From assembly GCF_002101675.1 (NCBI RefSeq), contig NZ_LQOY01000081.1:124001-188000 (forward strand): a stretch of 64,000 nt of DNA, in the 5' to 3' direction. The translations under genes and the position numbers were made by a program. This document shows, one piece after another, positions 51,134 through 60,625 of the stretch (positions within the stretch are counted from its first letter, which is position 1; the number at the start of each line of letters is the position of its first letter). Origin of the DNA: Mycobacterium gordonae (GTDB lineage: Bacteria > Actinomycetota > Actinomycetes > Mycobacteriales > Mycobacteriaceae). The notes below the pieces were generated by a model. The model searched no databases. It worked only from the letters and a program-made list of their open reading frames with translations, and had not been told where the DNA came from.

Positions 51134-52150
51134 TTAATCGAGGCTTTCGAACGCGGCGATTTGCTCTGTGGTCACGGTGAGCGGGTCGGCGCCGTCATGC
51201 ACGCGGCGTTCCCAGTCGATGGTCCAGGCCACGGCGTCACGGAAGCCGAGTCGATTGCGCCAGCCGAGTGCGGTCTGTGCTTTGGTGGCGTCGAGGGCGA
51301 GCAGGTTTGCCTCGTGTGGGTGCTCGCCGGGCTGGCGGTCCCAGTGCGCGCCGCCGCCCCATAGCTCCGCGGCGAGCCCGGCCACCTGGCCGACTTCGAC
51401 GAAGCTTTCCCGGCCGGGCCCGATGTTCCACTGGCCCAAGCCCGAACCGTTCAGCAGTGCGTCGGCGATGGTGAGGTAGCCGTTGAGGCAATCCAGCACG
51501 TGCTGCCAGGGCCGCACCGCTTTGGGAAACCGCAGCAGCGGCGCCTGGCCGGTCGCGTAGGCGCGTACCAGGTCTGGCATCAGACGTTCGGGGCTGACGT
51601 CGCCGCCGCCGATGACATTGCCGCCGCGGGCAATTGCGGTGGGGCAGCCCGGGAAGCTGCGAATCCAGGACTGGGTCAGCAGGTCGGCCATCGCCTTGGA
51701 AGCGCTGTAGGGGTCGTCACCGCCGAGTGGGTCGGTTTCGATGTAGCCGGCTTCTTGGTCGACGTTGCGGTAAACCTTGTCGGTCGTGATGACGACGTGC
51801 GCGCGCACCGACGGGGTGGCACCGACCGCCTCCAGCACATTCATGGTGCCCATCGCGTTGGTCTCGTAGGTGAAGCGCGGTTCGCGGTAGGACTCGCGGA
51901 CCAAGGACTGGGCGGCCATGTGGATCACGATGTCCGGGGCTGCGGCCTGGATCGCTGATGCGGTGGCTGCAGCGTCGCGGATGTCGACCCGGTAGTCGTG
52001 GAGCAAGTGATCGGCGAGCTTGGCCCGTTCGAAAAGGCTGCCTTCGGGCGGGGCCAGGGCGAGTCCGGACACCTGGTGTCCGCGGCCCAGCAGTTGCAAC
52101 ACGAGCCACGGGCCTTTGAAACCGGTGTGCCCGGTGATGAGGTAATGCAC
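51134..52150 (-). CDS. rfbG: CDP-glucose 4,6-dehydratase
   Basis: This is a 338-residue extended short-chain dehydrogenase. The NAD loop is ITGHTGFKGPWL (TGxxGxxG), the catalytic region has ITTDKVYRN and YSASK (Tyr-x-x-x-Lys), and HMAAQSLVRESYREP and NVIGGGD are typical of RfbG. It converts CDP-glucose to CDP-4-keto-6-deoxyglucose. The glucose-1-phosphate cytidylyltransferase that should feed it is encoded at 61217-61999, 10 kb away on the same strand, with a rightward operon in between. GDP-mannose dehydratase is a less likely alternative. Confidence 0.85.
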   Translation of the reverse strand: MHYLITGHTGFKGPWLVLQLLGRGHQVSGLALAPPEGSLFERAKLADHLLHDYRVDIRDAAATASAIQAAAPDIVIHMAAQSLVRESYREPRFTYETNAMGTMNVLEAVGATPSVRAHVVITTDKVYRNVDQEAGYIETDPLGGDDPYSASKAMADLLTQSWIRSFPGCPTAIARGGNVIGGGDVSPERLMPDLVRAYATGQAPLLRFPKAVRPWQHVLDCLNGYLTIADALLNGSGLGQWNIGPGRESFVEVGQVAGLAAELWGGGAHWDRQPGEHPHEANLLALDATKAQTALGWRNRLGFRDAVAWTIDWERRVHDGADPLTVTTEQIAAFESLD

Positions 52151-52401
52151 GAGCTCTCCTGGGGGCAGTGCCGGCTTGTCATTACGGCGGTCACCGCATT
52201 AAGCGGCAGCATCGCAACCTACCGCATGCATTTCGCATCGAAACGACGCACCACGCATACCTGCGGTATGAGCGCGAAATACTGCATCAACGGCAGAGAA
52301 ATTTCGTAGGCTCATTTCAGCACATTGACCTTGACTGCTGGGGACAGTCTGGTCGCGTCCACTCGAGAGCGTGATCAGGTGAATGAGGGAGGGCCGTTCG
52401 C

Positions 52402-53661
52402 GTGGCGAATCAGCACAGCAAGCGCATCTGCATCGTGGGCGGCGCGGGCCACGTTGGCCTCCCGTTGGCGTTGGTACTGGCGGACGAGGGCTACACGGTC
52501 GACATTCTGGATACGAACGCCCTGGCGCTGAAGACAATCATGGCCGGCAGGATGCCTTTCATCGAGAATGGCGCCGAGGAGCTGCTCAAACGCCTACTGC
52601 CGACGGGACGTCTCTCGGCGAGCACGGATTCCTGGATCGTCCGCAACGCTGACATCGTCATCTGTGTCGTCGGCACTCCGGTGGACGAGTTCCTGACTCC
52701 ACAGGCCCACACCTTCTTTCGGATCATCAACGAGATCAGCCCGTACTTCCATGACGAGCAGACGCTGGTGCTGCGGAGCACCGTGTACCCGGGACTCACC
52801 CAGCGCGTGCACGACCTCTTCCAGGAACGTGGCATCGGGGTGCACGTCACGTTTTGCCCGGAGCGCATCGCGCAGGGACACTCTATCCGCGAACTGCGCG
52901 TCATTCCCCAGATCATCAGCGGCTTCGACGACGAGGGTCTTCGGGTGGTGCGGGAGCTCTTCTCCGGAATCACGAGTGAGATCATCGAAGTCGAGCCGCA
53001 GGAAGCCGAACTGGCCAAGTTGTTTTGCAACAGCTATCGCTACATTCAGTTCGCCGTTGCCAACCAGTTCTATCTGCTCAGCCGCGAGGCTGGGCTGGAC
53101 TATAGTCGCGTCCACCATGCGGCAACGTACAAGAACGGTCGGGTCGACAGCCTGCCGCGAGCGGGATTGGCCGCCGGCCCATGCCTGTTGAAAGATACGA
53201 TGCAGCTCGCCGCGTTCAGCAACAACAACTTCATGCTGGGCCATTCGGCCATGTTGATCAACGAGGGGCAGCCGCAATTTATCGTCAACATGCTCAAGCG
53301 CCGGGTGGACCTGCGGGACAAGACCGTTGGCATCTTGGGCATGACATTCAAGGCCGACTGCGACGACACGCGCGATTCGCTCAGCTTCAAGCTGCGGCAT
53401 CTGCTGATGCTCGAAGCCAAAGAGGTGATCCGCCACGACCCGTTCCTGGACGGGCCGGACTACCTGCCGCTGGACACCATTATCCATCGGGCCGACGTCA
53501 TCGTCGTCGGAGTTCCGCACTCGGAGTATCGGGGTCTGCGGGTGCCCGAGGGCACGATCGTCGAGGACGTTTGGGGTTGCCTGGACCTCAGCGAGGCTGA
53601 CGACAACGCTTTGAACGCAGCCGAATTGGCGACTCTCGGGTTGGGAGCTGCAGCCCGGTGA
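52402..53661 (+). CDS. Nucleotide-sugar 6-dehydrogenase (UDP-Glc/ManNAc dehydrogenase family)
   Basis: The protein has 419 residues. An N-terminal Rossmann domain (ICIVGGAGHVGLPLALVLADEGY) is followed by VVGTPVDEFLTPQ, the central helical region with ELAKLFCNSYRY, the catalytic segment AGPCLLKD (C261, K264, D265), and a C-terminal half with GILGMTFKADCDDTRDSLSF. The enzyme oxidises C6 of a nucleotide sugar twice with NAD+, giving a uronic acid. The closest subgroup seems to be the WecC/TviB type, so an N-acetyl-hexosaminuronate is possible. It starts an operon with the next three genes; GTGA overlap with the next. Confidence 0.9.
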   Translation: MANQHSKRICIVGGAGHVGLPLALVLADEGYTVDILDTNALALKTIMAGRMPFIENGAEELLKRLLPTGRLSASTDSWIVRNADIVICVVGTPVDEFLTPQAHTFFRIINEISPYFHDEQTLVLRSTVYPGLTQRVHDLFQERGIGVHVTFCPERIAQGHSIRELRVIPQIISGFDDEGLRVVRELFSGITSEIIEVEPQEAELAKLFCNSYRYIQFAVANQFYLLSREAGLDYSRVHHAATYKNGRVDSLPRAGLAAGPCLLKDTMQLAAFSNNNFMLGHSAMLINEGQPQFIVNMLKRRVDLRDKTVGILGMTFKADCDDTRDSLSFKLRHLLMLEAKEVIRHDPFLDGPDYLPLDTIIHRADVIVVGVPHSEYRGLRVPEGTIVEDVWGCLDLSEADDNALNAAELATLGLGAAAR

Positions 53662-54677
53662 GGGTCTTCGTTACGGGTAGTGCGGGCTTCATCAACGGTT
53701 ACGTCGTAGACGAGCTCCTTCGCGCCGGTCACGAGGTGGTGGGGATCGACAACTTTTCGAAGTACGGTCCCGTCTCCAAAAGTTACGACAATCATCCGAA
53801 TTATCAGTTCGTCGAAGGCGACGTCAAAGACGTCGACCTGATGTTCCGGCTGGTGGAGGGCTGCGACCAGATGGTCGCCAGTGCGGCGCGCATCGGCGGC
53901 ATCACATACTTCCACGAGTATGCGTATGACCTGCTCGCCGAGAACGAGCGCATCGCAGCTGCACATTTCGATGCGGCGATCTATGCCTACCAGAAAGGCT
54001 GGCTGAAGAAGATCAACGTGATCAGCTCCTCGATGGTGTTCGAGAACGCAACGATCTTCCCGACGCCGGAGAAGCACATCACCGAATGCCCGCCGCCTAC
54101 CAGCACGTACGGATTCCAGAAGTTGGCGTGTGAGTATTTCGCGCACGGCGCCTATGAGCAGTACGGTCTGCCGTACACCATCATCCGTCCCTTCAACTGC
54201 GTGGGCACGGGTGAACAGCGAGCCATCGGGGGACGTGAAATTCCCAGCGGCAACGTCAAACTCGCCATGAGTCACGTCGTACCGGACTTGATTCAGAAGG
54301 TCGCGAAGGGCCAGGATCCGCTGCACATACTCGGTGACGGCACGCAGGTGCGGCACTACACCTACGGTGGCGATCTGGCGCGTGGTATCCGTACCTGCAT
54401 GGAGCATCCCGCTGCGCTCAACGGTGACTTCAATCTCTCCACCCCGGAGGCGACGACGGTGATCGAACTCGCCGAGGTGATCTGGCGCAAGATGCGCCCG
54501 GACACTCCCTTCCGTTACGAGAGTGATCCGCCGTTCGAGCATGACGTCCAACTACGCTCACCTGATGTGCAGAAAGCGTCGGAGGTGTTGGGGTTCTCCG
54601 CAACGACCACACTCGATGCCATGCTCGATGAGGTCATACCCTGGGTGCTCGACGCCGTCGAAGCGGGAACCATCTGA
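53658..54677 (+). CDS. NAD-dependent sugar epimerase/dehydratase
   Basis: The protein has 339 residues. FVTGSAGFINGYVVDELL is the cofactor loop, with Asn at the position of the third glycine. ISSSMVFEN gives the catalytic Ser and STYGFQKLA the Tyr-x-x-x-Lys. IRPFNCVGTGEQRAIGGREIPSG is a characteristic substrate region. Start GTG overlaps the dehydrogenase stop. It is probably a C4- or C5-epimerase acting on the uronic acid product of the previous enzyme, as such pairs are common. The exact sugar cannot be assigned from sequence. Confidence 0.88.
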   Translation: MRVFVTGSAGFINGYVVDELLRAGHEVVGIDNFSKYGPVSKSYDNHPNYQFVEGDVKDVDLMFRLVEGCDQMVASAARIGGITYFHEYAYDLLAENERIAAAHFDAAIYAYQKGWLKKINVISSSMVFENATIFPTPEKHITECPPPTSTYGFQKLACEYFAHGAYEQYGLPYTIIRPFNCVGTGEQRAIGGREIPSGNVKLAMSHVVPDLIQKVAKGQDPLHILGDGTQVRHYTYGGDLARGIRTCMEHPAALNGDFNLSTPEATTVIELAEVIWRKMRPDTPFRYESDPPFEHDVQLRSPDVQKASEVLGFSATTTLDAMLDEVIPWVLDAVEAGTI

Positions 54678-54706
54678 CGCGCGGTCACGCTGACCCAGAG
54701 GACAAC

Positions 54707-56188
54707 ATGCGAATCGCGGGGGAAACCGACCTACAGCACCTGTACCGCAACCGATTCGGCCACGATCTCGAGGCGCGCTCAGAGATATGGAGCGTGCTGG
54801 TCCGCGACTTCTTTCAAGCGTGGGTCAGGCGGAGCGACACCGTCGTCGATTTGGGATGCGGTTACGGTGAGTTCCTGAATCAGGTGAAGGCCGCTCGGCG
54901 GATCGGCGTCGACCTGAACCCGGACAGTGCACGAAAGTTGGATCCCGACATCGAGTTTCACGAAGGGCGGGCCGACCGGTTGGACTTTCTGGACGGCGGC
55001 TCGGTTGACGTCGTGTTCAGCAGCAACATGCTCGAGCACCTGGATGGCAAAGCCGAGGTTGAACGCACCGTCGCCGAAGTTCGGCGGGTGTTGCGACCTG
55101 GCGGTCACTTCATCGCCCTGGGTCCCAACATCAGGTTCCTCGCCGGCGCCTACTGGGACTTCTGGGACCACTCGGTGCCGATCAGCGACCGTTCGCTGAC
55201 GGAACTATTGCAGCTCAACGACTTTGAAGTAGTGGACAGCTACCAGCACTTTCTGCCGTACTCGACCTACTCGCCCCTGCCCAAGGCGCCGATCCTGGTG
55301 CAGGTGTACCTACGATCACGATGGGCCTGGCCGGTGTTCGGTAAGCAGTTCGTCATCCGCGCTCGCAAACCGGCCGAGCCAACCGACATCGAGCGGCTGA
55401 TCAGCGTTGTCATCCCGGTTTATAACGAGGGTGAGAACATTCAGGTCTGCGTCAGGCGGCTTGCGGAAACACTGGCGGACACGCCGCATGAATTGCTGGT
55501 CTGCTACGACTTCGACGAGGACACGACGCTGCCGGCGCTTGCCGCGATGCCCGACCGCCCTCGATCGGTCCGGCTGGTGCGTAACTCCCTGGGAAAGGGC
55601 GTGGCCAACGCGCTGATCGCCGGCTTCGCCGCGGCCCGCGGCGATGTGATTGTCAGCAGCATGGCTGACCTTTCCGATCCGCCGTCGGTTATTCCCCTGA
55701 TGGCGGCCAAGGTTCGCGACGAGGGCGCAGATGTGGTGAGCGGCTCACGCTACATGCCCGGGGGATCGCAGACGGGTGGGCCGCGGCTGAAGACGATGAT
55801 GTCGCGCACGGCCGGCCTGAGCCTGCACTACGTCGGTAGGCTGCCGACCCACGATGCCACCACGAACTTCCGCGCCTACAGCCATCGATTTCTCAGCGAG
55901 GTCGCGGTGGAGAGCGAGCGTGGCTTCGAAGTGGGACTGGAGCTCACGACCAAGGCTCACCTGCTTGGATACCGGGTCGACGAGGTGCCCAGCAGCTGGG
56001 AGGACCGCACCGCCGGGGAAAGCAAGTTCGACCTCGTCGGTTGGTTGCCGGCGTATTTGCGGTGGTACGGCTTGGCCATGCGACGTCCCGCAATTCGACT
56101 GGCTGGAAGTGGAGCGGCGGGGCTGGGGGTGCTGAACGCGGCCCGACGGTACGGGCGGCTGAGGAGCGGGTTTAGGCATGACGGCTGA
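54707..56188 (+). CDS. Methyltransferase-GT2 glycosyltransferase fusion
   Basis: The protein has 493 residues. Residues 40-200 are a class I methyltransferase (TVVDLGCGYGEFLNQV; RIGVDLNPDSA; SSNMLEHLDGK; VLRPGGHFIALGPN). From about 231 a GT2 domain begins (ISVVIPVYNEGENIQ; LVRNSLGKGVANALIAG; SSMADLSDPP; GSRYMPGG), like dolichol-phosphate-mannose synthase-type enzymes. In place of the usual DxD it has MADLSD. The C-terminus ends with basic residues and no clear membrane helix pair. One polypeptide may glycosylate and methylate, or couple two lipid-linked steps. It stands 29 bases after the epimerase in line. Confidence 0.9.
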   Translation: MRIAGETDLQHLYRNRFGHDLEARSEIWSVLVRDFFQAWVRRSDTVVDLGCGYGEFLNQVKAARRIGVDLNPDSARKLDPDIEFHEGRADRLDFLDGGSVDVVFSSNMLEHLDGKAEVERTVAEVRRVLRPGGHFIALGPNIRFLAGAYWDFWDHSVPISDRSLTELLQLNDFEVVDSYQHFLPYSTYSPLPKAPILVQVYLRSRWAWPVFGKQFVIRARKPAEPTDIERLISVVIPVYNEGENIQVCVRRLAETLADTPHELLVCYDFDEDTTLPALAAMPDRPRSVRLVRNSLGKGVANALIAGFAAARGDVIVSSMADLSDPPSVIPLMAAKVRDEGADVVSGSRYMPGGSQTGGPRLKTMMSRTAGLSLHYVGRLPTHDATTNFRAYSHRFLSEVAVESERGFEVGLELTTKAHLLGYRVDEVPSSWEDRTAGESKFDLVGWLPAYLRWYGLAMRRPAIRLAGSGAAGLGVLNAARRYGRLRSGFRHDG

Positions 56189-56404
56189 CGCTGTGGACGT
56201 GGGTTGTCAGGAAATCCCCCTCTGCCTTCCGCCTTCCTGCGCTCGGGTTGCATTCCGTTGCGTCGCCGGCACAGCGCGAAACCTCGGTGAACGGCTGAGG
56301 TGTGCGGAAGGTAAAGAGGCCAAGCGCGCGATCAATCCAGCATCGCGAGATAGCCGCACTTGCTACGTTGTGCATCGTTACTGTTACTTCACGGATTTGT
56401 AGGT

Positions 56405-57421
56405 ATGGGGAGGCGTCGCGTGGCTGGTAACGGTCAAACAGGCCGTGTGGATTCGGTCAGCGTGGTAATCCCCGTCTACAACGGAGCGGTGACGCTTCCT
56501 GGCGTGATCAAGGAGCTTGAACAGCTGCGTTCGATCCAGGAAACACCTCAGGGTCGCAGGTTTCGCGTCGACGAGGTGCTACTCGTCTGGGACCGGGGCA
56601 TCGGTGGCAGCCACGAAGTGGTTCGGCAACTGGCGGCGCGTGACGAGTGGGTTCATCCGGTATTCCTGTCGCGCAACTTCGGCCAGCACCCCGCAACCTT
56701 GGCGGGAATGACGTCATCGGGTGGGGACTGGATCGTCACCATGGACGAGGACGGGCAGCATGATCCAGCCTATATTGGCGACCTTCTCGATACGGCCTAC
56801 CGGGATCGCACTCAGCTGGTCTACGCCTCGCCGGCGAACCAACCCCCGCACGGAGTTCTTCGCAACGTCGCCTCCTGGCTCACCAAATGGCTGTTCGTCC
56901 GCGTCTTGGTGCCCACTGATGGACCAAAAGCGTTCAACAGTTACCGACTTATCCTGGGTGAGGCGGGGCGAAGCGTCGCGGCCTATGCCGGTGCAGGGGT
57001 ATTCCTCGACGTCGCCCTTTCCTGGGTTGTCACCAATCCCTCGACCTGTTCGGTGCTGATGCGCCAAGAGGGGCGACCGGCGAGCGCGTACAACTTCCGC
57101 CGCCTGGTCTCCCATTTCTGGCGGCTTGTCATCTCATCGGGCACCCGCCCCTTGCGATTCGTCTCCATGATGGGAATCTTGTTCGCCCTCTTGGGTTTTG
57201 GCGTCGCCATTTACAGCGTGATCCAGAAATTGGTCGGTGATATCACCGTGCAGGGATGGACATCGGTGTTCGTGGCAACGCTTGTCGTCGGCGGAGCCGT
57301 CCTGTTCGCGCTCGGAATCATCGCCGAGTACATTGCGGCGGCCGCCACGATGGCGATGGGCAAACCCGTGTATGTGATCGTGCGCGATCCCGCTGACGTT
57401 TTCGACAGCTCGGCGGACTGA
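56405..57421 (+). CDS. GtrB/DPM1-like membrane glycosyltransferase (GT2)
   Basis: The protein has 338 residues from ATG 56405; an upstream in-frame ATG at 56360 is possible, and GTG 56420 is another candidate. VSVVIPVYNGAVTLPGVIKELE opens the GT-A domain, LSRNFGQHPATLAGM and VTMDEDGQHDPAYI (DED-x-QH) are hallmarks of polyprenyl-phosphate sugar transferases. Two C-terminal membrane helices follow (FVSMMGILFALLGFGVAIYSV; SVFVATLVVGGAVLFALGIIAEYI). It likely loads a sugar onto a polyprenyl phosphate for transfer outside the membrane. Similar to Rv1500-type GT2 proteins of this locus in M. tuberculosis (by context). Confidence 0.9.
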   Translation: MGRRRVAGNGQTGRVDSVSVVIPVYNGAVTLPGVIKELEQLRSIQETPQGRRFRVDEVLLVWDRGIGGSHEVVRQLAARDEWVHPVFLSRNFGQHPATLAGMTSSGGDWIVTMDEDGQHDPAYIGDLLDTAYRDRTQLVYASPANQPPHGVLRNVASWLTKWLFVRVLVPTDGPKAFNSYRLILGEAGRSVAAYAGAGVFLDVALSWVVTNPSTCSVLMRQEGRPASAYNFRRLVSHFWRLVISSGTRPLRFVSMMGILFALLGFGVAIYSVIQKLVGDITVQGWTSVFVATLVVGGAVLFALGIIAEYIAAAATMAMGKPVYVIVRDPADVFDSSAD

Positions 57422-57476
57422 CGATGCGTATCTGCATTGCGTTCCTGCGCCGAACGACTTCGAGCCGAGGCCACCA

Positions 57477-58310
57477 GTGACAATTACTCTGACCGGAGCG
57501 ACGGGTTTCGTCGGAAGGCAGATCCTGCGCCACCTCCTCGACCGGGGCTGCGCGGTGCGGGTGCTTGTTCGCGATCCGTCTCGGGTGGAAGATGTCTCGC
57601 CGGGCGCGGCTCTCGAAATCGTGCAGACGCCTGACTTGTTTGCAGAGACCAGCGGTCGGTTACAGGAACTGCTTGTCGGCTCGGAGACCGTGATCCACGC
57701 AGCCTGGTACGCGGAACCGGGAAAGTACCTGACGTCGCCACTGAACATCGATTGTCTCACCGGCACACTCAATCTCGCCCAGGCATTCCTGGCAGTGGGG
57801 GGTAAGCGGTTCGTCGGTGTGGGCACGTGCATGGAATACGACCTCTCCGCGGGCCTTCTGACGATCGATACGCCGTTGGCGCCGGACACTCTGTACGCCG
57901 CGTGCAAGGCTTCGAGCTACCAGGTGTTGCGCACTTTCTATGCCGCGGAGGCGATTAGCTTTGCGTGGTGCCGCACCTTCTACCTGTACGGCGAGGGAGA
58001 AGATGAACGACGACTGGTGCCCTACATCCGCAGGCAATTAAAAGCCGGAGAGGAAGTTTTGCTCACCCGCGGTGATCAGGTTCGTGATTTCTCTGACGTG
58101 AAGGACGCCGCTCGGATGATCGCCGATGTCGCGCTGGGGGAGCTGGAAGGCGCGGTGAACATCTGTTCGGGCGAAGGGATCACGGTCCGACAGCTGGCCG
58201 AACGGATTGCCGACGAGTACGGTCTGCGTGAACTGTTGCGATTTGGAGCAAGACCCGACAACTTGGTTGACCCGCCGCGGGTCGTCGGCGTCGGGATGGA
58301 GACGCGATGA
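57477..58310 (+). CDS. NAD-dependent sugar epimerase/reductase
   Basis: The protein has 277 residues from GTG 57477. The cofactor loop is LTGATGFVGRQILRHLL and the catalytic pair lies in TLYAACKAS (Tyr-x-x-x-Lys). VGTCMEYDLSAG carries the Ser/Thr-rich site, and RTFYLYGEGEDERRLVPYIRRQL is the substrate side. It is shorter than classical epimerases. The next gene overlaps by ATGA. It probably reduces or epimerises a 4-keto sugar made in this locus, and the neighbouring methyltransferase suggests a C-methyl sugar substrate. Confidence 0.87.
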   Translation: MTITLTGATGFVGRQILRHLLDRGCAVRVLVRDPSRVEDVSPGAALEIVQTPDLFAETSGRLQELLVGSETVIHAAWYAEPGKYLTSPLNIDCLTGTLNLAQAFLAVGGKRFVGVGTCMEYDLSAGLLTIDTPLAPDTLYAACKASSYQVLRTFYAAEAISFAWCRTFYLYGEGEDERRLVPYIRRQLKAGEEVLLTRGDQVRDFSDVKDAARMIADVALGELEGAVNICSGEGITVRQLAERIADEYGLRELLRFGARPDNLVDPPRVVGVGMETR

Positions 58311-59365
58311 GTGGGATGAGACAGCTATACGAGCAGTCGGACTTTCCGATCTTCCAGAACCGCATGTACGACTCAGCCGACCAGGCACGCGCCTGCCCCC
58401 GCGGCGATATCAGCTTGGTGCAGGACGGTACCACCGGCCTCGTCTACAACGAGGCCTTCCGGCCGGAGTTGATGAATTACGACGCTGCCTACCAGAACGA
58501 GCAGGCGCACAGCCCGCTGTTCCAGAGTCATTTGGAGCAAGTGGCCACCATTGTCGAGCGCACGCTGGGAACTGATGGACTGGTCGAGGTTGGTTGCGGC
58601 AAGGCGTACTTCCTTGAGTTGCTGCAGTCGCGGGGTCGGTCGATCACGGGCTTCGATCCGACATATGAGGGTGAAAACCCTGCTGTTCAGCGTCATTACT
58701 TCGGTGACGGCGTCACGGTTTCGGCTAGAGGGCTGATTCTGCGTCACGTCCTGGAACATGTGCAGAATCCGGTCGTGTTCCTCGAAGGTTTGCGCGATGC
58801 GAACGGCGGCGGCCTGATCTACATCGAGGTGCCGTGCCTCGACTGGATCCTGCGTGCGAGAGCATGGTTCGACATTTTCTACGAACACGTCAATTACTTC
58901 CGGCTCGAAGATTTTTCCAGAATGTTCGGCCGCGTGGTGGAGGGCGGCCACCTCTTCGGTGGCCAATACCTCTATGTCGTCGCCGATCTCGCCACTCTGA
59001 GACCACCGGTGTTCGGCCCGGACGATCGGGTGGATTTTCCGGAGGATTTCCTGGCTATGGCAAACGCCGCACCGGCTGACCGGTCAGGCGCGCTGAGCGC
59101 TGTATGGGGCGCGGCCTCGAAGGGTGTCATCTATTCGCTGCTACGAGAACGCGCCGGCAACCCGGTCAGTTTTCTCATCGACATCAATCCAGCTAAATGC
59201 AGCAAATTTGTGCCGGCCACCGGTCTGCGGGTGATGTCCCCGGAGGAGGGCATGGCGGCGCTGGAGCCAGGCTCAGACATCTGTGTGATGAACTCCAACT
59301 ACCTCGAAGAGATCCGCACCATGACGCGAGGTCAGTTCAACTTGATTACGTTGGAGCGCAACTAG
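58307..59365 (+). CDS. Sugar methyltransferase (class I, C-methyltransferase-like)
   Basis: The protein has 352 residues. LVEVGCGKAYFLELLQSRG is SAM motif I (near residue 95), ITGFDPTYEGENP motif II, and ILRHVLEHVQNPVVFLEGL the post-motif. The plan resembles that of the zinc-type C-methyltransferase on the opposite strand next to it, including a C-terminal Rossmann-like half (VWGAASKGVIYSLLRERAG; FLIDINPAKCSKF), but the N-terminal Cys-x-x-Cys domain is missing. It may be a paralogue that methylates a different carbon or oxygen. The ATGA overlap with the preceding gene implies coupled translation. Confidence 0.85.
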   Translation: MSGMRQLYEQSDFPIFQNRMYDSADQARACPRGDISLVQDGTTGLVYNEAFRPELMNYDAAYQNEQAHSPLFQSHLEQVATIVERTLGTDGLVEVGCGKAYFLELLQSRGRSITGFDPTYEGENPAVQRHYFGDGVTVSARGLILRHVLEHVQNPVVFLEGLRDANGGGLIYIEVPCLDWILRARAWFDIFYEHVNYFRLEDFSRMFGRVVEGGHLFGGQYLYVVADLATLRPPVFGPDDRVDFPEDFLAMANAAPADRSGALSAVWGAASKGVIYSLLRERAGNPVSFLIDINPAKCSKFVPATGLRVMSPEEGMAALEPGSDICVMNSNYLEEIRTMTRGQFNLITLERN

Positions 59366-59401
59366 TCCGGCGACGCTGCTGCCGTCCACTGGTACGTGAC
59401 T

Positions 59402-60625
59402 TCACCGGATGCGCAGTTCCGGCACTGCAGTCACGAAACGCACCCCGCTATCGGCAAGATCAGCCAATTCGGTTCGCACCTCGGTAGCGATGTTCCATGG
59501 CAGGATTAGCACAAAGTCCGGGGGGTTCTCGCGTAATGCCTCCGGGGAGTGGATCGGGATGTGGCTGCCAGGCATGTACTTACCCTGCTTGGACACAGCG
59601 GCATCGCAGACGTACGGCAACAGGTCAGGCCTGACGCCTGCGTAATTGAGCAGAGTGTTCCCTTTAGCCGCAGCACCGTAGGCCGCCACGCGGCGGCCGG
59701 ATCGCTTCTGCTCGATGAGAAACGCCACGAGATCGTCTTTCACGCGGTCGGCACGTTGCTGGAACTCGAGGTAAGTTTCGAGGCGTGTCACCCCGAACTG
59801 CTCCTCACGCGTGAGCAATGACTCGACACGATCGGTAGTTTCCACCGCCGCTTGGGCGTGACACCCATACACCCGCAGGCTGCCACCGTGGGTGTGCAAC
59901 GCTTCGACGTCGCTCACCCGTAAGCCGGCCTCGGCGAAGATGCGTACCACAGTCGTCAGTGACAAGTACGAGAAGTGCTCGTGGTAGATGGTGTCGAACT
60001 GCGTGCGTTCGATCAGCGGAACGAGGTGTGGAAATTCCAGTGTGACAGTGCCTTCCGGCTTCAGCACAGCGGCCAATCCACGGGTGAAGTCGTTGATGTC
60101 AGGCACATGGGCATACACGTTGTTGCCCAGGATCAGATCTGCGCGGCGCCCTTCCTCTGCCAGGCGACTCCCCAACGCCTCACCGAAGAACTCCCTGCGA
60201 ACCGGGACTCCCAGCGCCTCGGCGGCGGTCGCCGTGCTTTCCGTCGGCTCGATGCCGAGGCAGGGGATGTCTGCTGCGACGAAATTCTTGAGCAGGTAGC
60301 CGTCGTTGGACGCCACCTCGATGACGAAGCTATCTGGGCCAAGCCCCAGTCGTTCGGTGATCATGCGCACGTACCCAGCGGCATGGTTAAGCCAACTGCT
60401 GGAGGTGCTGGAAAAGTAGGCGTACTCGGCGCTGAACAGCTCTTCAGCGCGAGCGTAATCCTCGGTCTGCACCAACCAGCATTGGTGACACACCTTCACG
60501 CGGAGGGGGTAGTGCACTTCTGGGGCAGACAAGTCCTGGGCCTGCAGGTAAGCGTTGGACGGGGGCGCAAAACCCAGGTCCACGAAACTGTGCTCCAGCG
60601 GCGTGCTGCAGTGTCGGCACTTCAT
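59402..60625 (-). CDS. Zinc-type NDP-hexose C-methyltransferase
   Basis: The protein has 407 residues. The N-terminal zinc-binding part has C3-x2-C6 and C46-x2-C49. The SAM domain reads FVIEVASNDGYLLKNF, then LGIEPTES and NNVYAHVPDINDF, and the C-terminal domain has VAAYGAAAKGNTLLNYAG. This is the TylC3/NovU/EvaC architecture, which puts a methyl group on the carbon next to a 4-keto group of a deoxysugar. The active-site segment IYHEHFSYLSL is present. It overlaps the 3,5-epimerase homologue by 4 bases, downstream of rfbF, so it probably acts on the CDP-4-keto-6-deoxyhexose. Confidence 0.92.
   Translation of the reverse strand: MKCRHCSTPLEHSFVDLGFAPPSNAYLQAQDLSAPEVHYPLRVKVCHQCWLVQTEDYARAEELFSAEYAYFSSTSSSWLNHAAGYVRMITERLGLGPDSFVIEVASNDGYLLKNFVAADIPCLGIEPTESTATAAEALGVPVRREFFGEALGSRLAEEGRRADLILGNNVYAHVPDINDFTRGLAAVLKPEGTVTLEFPHLVPLIERTQFDTIYHEHFSYLSLTTVVRIFAEAGLRVSDVEALHTHGGSLRVYGCHAQAAVETTDRVESLLTREEQFGVTRLETYLEFQQRADRVKDDLVAFLIEQKRSGRRVAAYGAAAKGNTLLNYAGVRPDLLPYVCDAAVSKQGKYMPGSHIPIHSPEALRENPPDFVLILPWNIATEVRTELADLADSGVRFVTAVPELRIR

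Noticed and set aside
56189..56404. Extra small gene before the GtrB-like gene
   Set aside because: The open frame at 56178-56402 has no recognisable motif and overlaps the likely leader of the next gene.
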